From Bacteroidales bacterium (GTDB lineage Bacteria; Bacteroidota; Bacteroidia; Bacteroidales; UBA932), in contig JAHHQQ010000004.1 of NCBI GenBank assembly GCA_020026275.1, positions 43,482-107,481 on the forward strand: 64,000 nucleotides of DNA, written 5' to 3'. The notes under the pieces were generated by a model. It was not told the origin of the DNA. It made no database searches and worked only from the letters and a program-made list of their open reading frames with translations. Both the position numbers and the translations under genes were made by a program. Positions within the stretch are counted from its first letter, which is position 1, and each line of letters opens with the position of its first letter. Of this stretch, positions 60,459 to 64,000 are shown one piece after another.

Positions 60459-61748
60459 TCATTTTCTGACCAGGGAATTCATCAGTTCGGCCATCTGTGT
60501 GGTCAACTTTCTACGGGAAAATCTGGAAATGTCCGTCTCTTCCTGCTGTTTCCCTTCCTGGAAATTCTTCCACTGCCGGTTGATGAAGGCAGAAATCTTC
60601 TCTTTTTCATCCCAGTCACAGGAAATGCCTGCACCGGATTCTGTGAGGACTCGGGACATGGCACCTTCTGGATCGGCGATGCCTAGAATAGGCTTCCGGG
60701 CGGCCAGGTATTCAAACAGTTTTCCTGGCAGAATGGCCTTGGTCTCGGGTTCGGTCCGGATCGGGAGGATCAGGACGGAAGCGTTCTGTATTTCGCGGAT
60801 GGCGACTCCATGGCTCTGATAGCCCAGATTGACCAGATAAGGGGTCAGTCCGCAGCGGTCCATGCATTCCAGCACGTCTTCATCGGTCTTTCCCACCAGG
60901 CGGATCTTCAGTTTGCTGGCCATTTCCGGATGGGAGCGGACTTTTTCACCCAGGACTTCCCACAGGATTTTCGGATTTCCGTCCGATACGAGGAGACCGG
61001 AATGGGTGATGTTGAAGAAGCTGTCCGGTTGCACCTTTTCCAGGAAATCACTTTCGTCATAACCGTTCGTTATCAGGTGGACCGGGGTACGGGTCATGGA
61101 CTGGAAGTCTTCCTGTACCAGAGGAGAGACGGCAACCACCGCACTGGCATCGTCCAGCACACCTTTTTCGAGACGTTTGTATTTCCTTTCCGCCCATTTG
61201 GTCAGACGCAGATGCTTGAAATAGAAGATTTTGGTCCACGGGTCCCTGAAATCGGCAATCCATGGAATGCCAGTCTTCCGGGCCACTTTCTGTGCAATCA
61301 AATGCATGGAATGAGGGGGACCGGTGCTGACAATCATGTCCACAGGATGTTCTTCCAAGTATCGGCAGAGGAAACGGACGGAGGGGCGCAGCCAGGCGAC
61401 CCGGGGATCCGGTATGAACAGATTGCCTCTGATGGCCAGACAGAGCTTGTCTTTCCAAGTGTTGTTCTTGTTGGTGACGGGATTGACCTGGGCGGCTTTC
61501 CCTTTCTTCCCGGTCAGTTTGCGGTAAAGTCCATAGATTTCCCGGATCGGGGTCTTGATGACTTCCACGGAGTCAGGGATTTCCTTTTCCAGGCTTTCAT
61601 CCAGAATGGTATAGTCCGGATTGGAAGGGGTATAGATGACCGGATGCCAATTCTCATTTTCCAGATATTTGGCAAACTTGACCCATCTTTGTACACCGGA
61701 GCCACCGGAAGGTGGCCAATAGTATGTAATGACCAGAACTTTTTTCAT
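60459..61748 (-). CDS. GT4-family glycosyltransferase
   Basis: A 429-residue GT-B protein. The N-terminal acceptor domain starts VITYYWPPSGGSGVQRWVKF. The C-terminal donor domain contains the conserved GKLFEYLAARKPILGIAD region (~residues 350-367) with the Glu of the E-x7-E type motif. No signal peptide. Neighbouring YfhO-like gene suggests exopolysaccharide, LPS or glycolipid synthesis, but sugar specificity cannot be read from the sequence. Divergent from mutS. Confidence 0.82.
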   Translation of the reverse strand: MKKVLVITYYWPPSGGSGVQRWVKFAKYLENENWHPVIYTPSNPDYTILDESLEKEIPDSVEVIKTPIREIYGLYRKLTGKKGKAAQVNPVTNKNNTWKDKLCLAIRGNLFIPDPRVAWLRPSVRFLCRYLEEHPVDMIVSTGPPHSMHLIAQKVARKTGIPWIADFRDPWTKIFYFKHLRLTKWAERKYKRLEKGVLDDASAVVAVSPLVQEDFQSMTRTPVHLITNGYDESDFLEKVQPDSFFNITHSGLLVSDGNPKILWEVLGEKVRSHPEMASKLKIRLVGKTDEDVLECMDRCGLTPYLVNLGYQSHGVAIREIQNASVLILPIRTEPETKAILPGKLFEYLAARKPILGIADPEGAMSRVLTESGAGISCDWDEKEKISAFINRQWKNFQEGKQQEETDISRFSRRKLTTQMAELMNSLVRK

Positions 61749-61836
61749 TACTGTCTCGATTTGCTTATCCTACAATCTTCAAAAGTACGAAAAAAAAGGT
61801 AAATTTGCATAGATTAGCTTTTTAGAAAAATTGAAA

Positions 61837-64000
61837 TGAAAATGGGCAGACAAGCAGAAGATACTCCGATGATGAAACATTTTTTCTCTGTGAAGGCACA
61901 GTATCCTGAGGCAATCTTGCTGTACAGGGTAGGTGATTTCTATGAGACGTATGCTGATGATGCCGTTACGGCGAGCAAAGTGCTGGGCATTGTCCTGACC
62001 AAGCGTTCCAAGGCGAATGACGATGCCTATCCGATGGCTGGATTCCCCCATCATTCTTTGGAGATATATCTTCCGAAACTGGTCCGTGCCGGCTATAAGG
62101 TGGCAGTCTGTGACCAGTTGGAAGATCCTAAACTGGTGGGCAAGAAACTGGTCAAGAGGGGAGTGACGGAACTGGTGACACCAGGTGTCGCTTTCAACGA
62201 CCAGATCCTGGACCAGAAGGAACATAACTACATTACTGGTCTGACCTTCCACAAGAATCATTGCGGAGCGGCGTTTTTGGATGTGTCGACGGGTACTTTC
62301 CAGATTGCGGAAGGCTCGTTCCAATATATCAAGACGCTGTTGTCTTCTCTCCAGCCGAAAGAATTGCTGGTGTCCAGAGAGGATAAGAAATTGGCGATTG
62401 AGACCTTCGGAGATTCCTGGTATATTTCCACTTTGGAAGAATGGGCTTTTGTCTATGAGGCGGCTGAATTGAAATTGAAGAAACAGCTGGAGGTGGATTC
62501 GCTGAAGGGGTATGCAGTAGATGCCTATCCACTTGGAATCTGTTCTGCGGGAGCGCTGATCGTTTATCTGGAACAGACCCAGCATATTGGTCTGAAGAAT
62601 ATCTGTTCCATTTCCAGAATTGACGAAAGCAGCTTTGTATGGATGGATCAGTTCACTTTCCGTAATCTGGAAGTGTTCAATTCCAGTGTGGGGCACGATG
62701 GCGTGTCTCTTATTTCTGTCATCGACAAATGTTCTTCTCCAATGGGAGCCAGACTGCTCAGAAACTGGCTGGCCATGCCGCTGGTTGATATACAGGAGAT
62801 GGAATTCAGATATGATATTGTAGAATATTTTGTGAAGAACCTGCCGGACATGGAAGAGGTGCAGGATTTGGTTGGCGGTATGGGCGATCTGGAAAGAATC
62901 ATTTCGCGTGCCGCGACAGGCAAAATCAGTCCGAAGGAAGTGCTTCAGCTGGGAAGAGGTCTGGACTTGATGCCGAAAGTCAAGTCGGTCTGTTATGGAA
63001 AGGGAGTGGAGGTCCTGGACCGGCTGCTGGATGGATTGAAAGACTGCCATGGTCTGTTGGACAAGATCCGTACGATGCTCTGTGCAGATGCGGCCAATGT
63101 CATTGGAAAAGGAGATGTCATTGCGGCTGGAGTCAGTGAAGAACTGGACCAGTTGCGAAATATCGCCAGAGGTGGCAAGCAATATCTGACCCAGATCCAG
63201 GAGAGGGAAATTGAGAAGACCGGCATCTCATCCCTGAAGATAGGATACAACAATGTTTTCGGATATTATCTGGAAGTCCGGAACGTGCACAAGGACCGGG
63301 TTCCAGAGGAATGGGTCCGCAAGCAGACTCTTGTCAATGCGGAAAGATATATTACACAGGAGCTGAAAGAATACGAGGAGAAAATCATGGGGGCGGAAGA
63401 GAGGATCTATGCCCTTGAATCGGAATTGTATGCCGCTCTGGTTGCCCAGATCCAGCAGTCCATCTCTCTGGTCCAGCAGAATTCCATGATTTTGGCCAAA
63501 CTGGATGTGCTGACCGGCTTTGCCGAGCTGGCTTCGACTTCCAACTACTGTCGTCCGGAAATGAATGAGGGCTATGCGATTGAAATCAAGGAAGGTCGTC
63601 ACCCTGTCATAGAGACTCTGATGGAGCCGGGAGAAGAATATGTCCCGAATGGTGTGTACCTGGACAACAAGACTCAGCAGATCATTGTGCTGACCGGACC
63701 GAACATGGCCGGAAAGTCCGCTCTCCTGCGCCAGACCGCATTGATTGCACTTATGGCCCAGATTGGTTCTTTCGTGCCTGCAAAGTCCGCGAAAATCGGT
63801 TATGTGGACAAGATCTTCACTCGTGTCGGCGCGTCTGACAACATTTCCAGAGGAGAATCTACTTTCATGGTGGAGATGCTCGAGACTTCCAGCATCCTGC
63901 ACAATCTGTCAGACCGTTCTCTGGTGTTGCTGGATGAGATCGGTAGAGGCACTTCCACTTATGACGGCATGTCCATCGCCCGGGCGATTGTCGAATATCT
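61837..64000 (+). CDS. mutS: DNA mismatch repair protein MutS (3' end outside window)
   Basis: The first 721 codons of MutS. Start ATG at 61837 (MKMGRQAEDTPMMKHFFSVK). Mismatch-binding motif LYRVGDFYETYADDAV (the usual GDFYE at ~residue 31), connector and lever domains, then ATPase Walker A LTGPNMAGKSALLRQ (~residue 617) and Walker B LVLLDEIGRGTSTYDGMS (~residue 695). MutS recognises mismatches and signals MutL. The frame runs off the window at base 64000. A further ATG is only two codons downstream. Confidence 0.97.

Noticed and set aside
59589..60686. 365-codon plus-strand open frame opposite the YfhO and GT4 genes
   Set aside because: Antisense shadow of two well-supported genes; its product has no domain and unusual composition.
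61779..63182. 467-codon minus-strand open frame
   Set aside because: Lies opposite mutS, whose motifs are unmistakable in the plus frame.
1..64000. Search by eye for CRISPR arrays, transposases, integrases, rRNA and tRNA genes
   Set aside because: No regularly spaced repeats, transposase-like ORFs or RNA gene cores were seen; the only tandem repeat is the 12-mer at 15406-15450.

Overview
This window is chromosomal DNA from a member of the Bacteroidales (phylum Bacteroidota). The evidence is a SusC/SusD-type outer-membrane pair, many Cys-lipidated exported proteins, a B-type FrdA/FrdB pair, an S46 dipeptidyl-peptidase, the Bacteroides-type EF-G2 paralogue, and promoters of the TTG-N20-TAnnTTTG type rather than sigma70-like boxes. 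I found no rRNA, tRNA, insertion sequence, prophage or CRISPR array. Species cannot be named from the sequence alone.

Layout. 0-17 kb holds mostly leftward housekeeping genes: thiL (partial), a TPR/HTH membrane regulator, glyS, folK, sufT-sufE-sufS, ruvA, mnmG-ybeY, tonB, hflX, frdB-frdA, a C45-type amidase with an apparent 5' frameshift, and ruvB. 17-27 kb is rightward: mfd, coaX, an outer-membrane barrel, a TPR protein, lptC and ppiD (an envelope-biogenesis run), then ychF leftward. 28.2-45.7 kb is an accessory, one-direction gene run of eleven genes: SusC, SusD, a DUF4843-like lipoprotein, two tandem BACON-like lipoproteins, two leucine-rich-repeat lipoproteins, a lipidated subtilisin-like protease, a DUF1573 protein, a lipocalin-like lipoprotein and a secreted endonuclease/phosphatase-fold protein. 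It looks like a protein/peptide-degrading counterpart of a polysaccharide utilisation locus. 45.7-64 kb returns to housekeeping: galK, a CpXC zinc-ribbon protein, aspS, rsmA, apbC/mrp, an S46 peptidase, rnhB, an XRE regulator, a small ORF, the EF-G2 gene, a YfhO-like membrane protein, a GT4 glycosyltransferase and mutS (cut by the window end).

Chromosome-maintenance signals. The ruvB-mfd intergenic region (about 16.79-17.08 kb) combines an AT-rich stretch with two perfect and several near-perfect DnaA boxes. Dominant gene direction flips there, from mostly minus on the left to mostly plus on the right. About 10 kb away, a consensus parS site sits at the centre of a 46-bp perfect palindrome inside mnmG, with a second near-consensus copy 350 bp away. 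Together these suggest that the window contains, or lies beside, the replication origin and centromere region. This is inference from motifs and gene orientation; no skew was computed.

Other points of note are a 36-bp perfect palindrome in the lptC signal peptide, a one-base deletion that would explain both the lost signal peptide and the lost nucleophile of the C45 amidase, and frdAB without its usual membrane-anchor gene.
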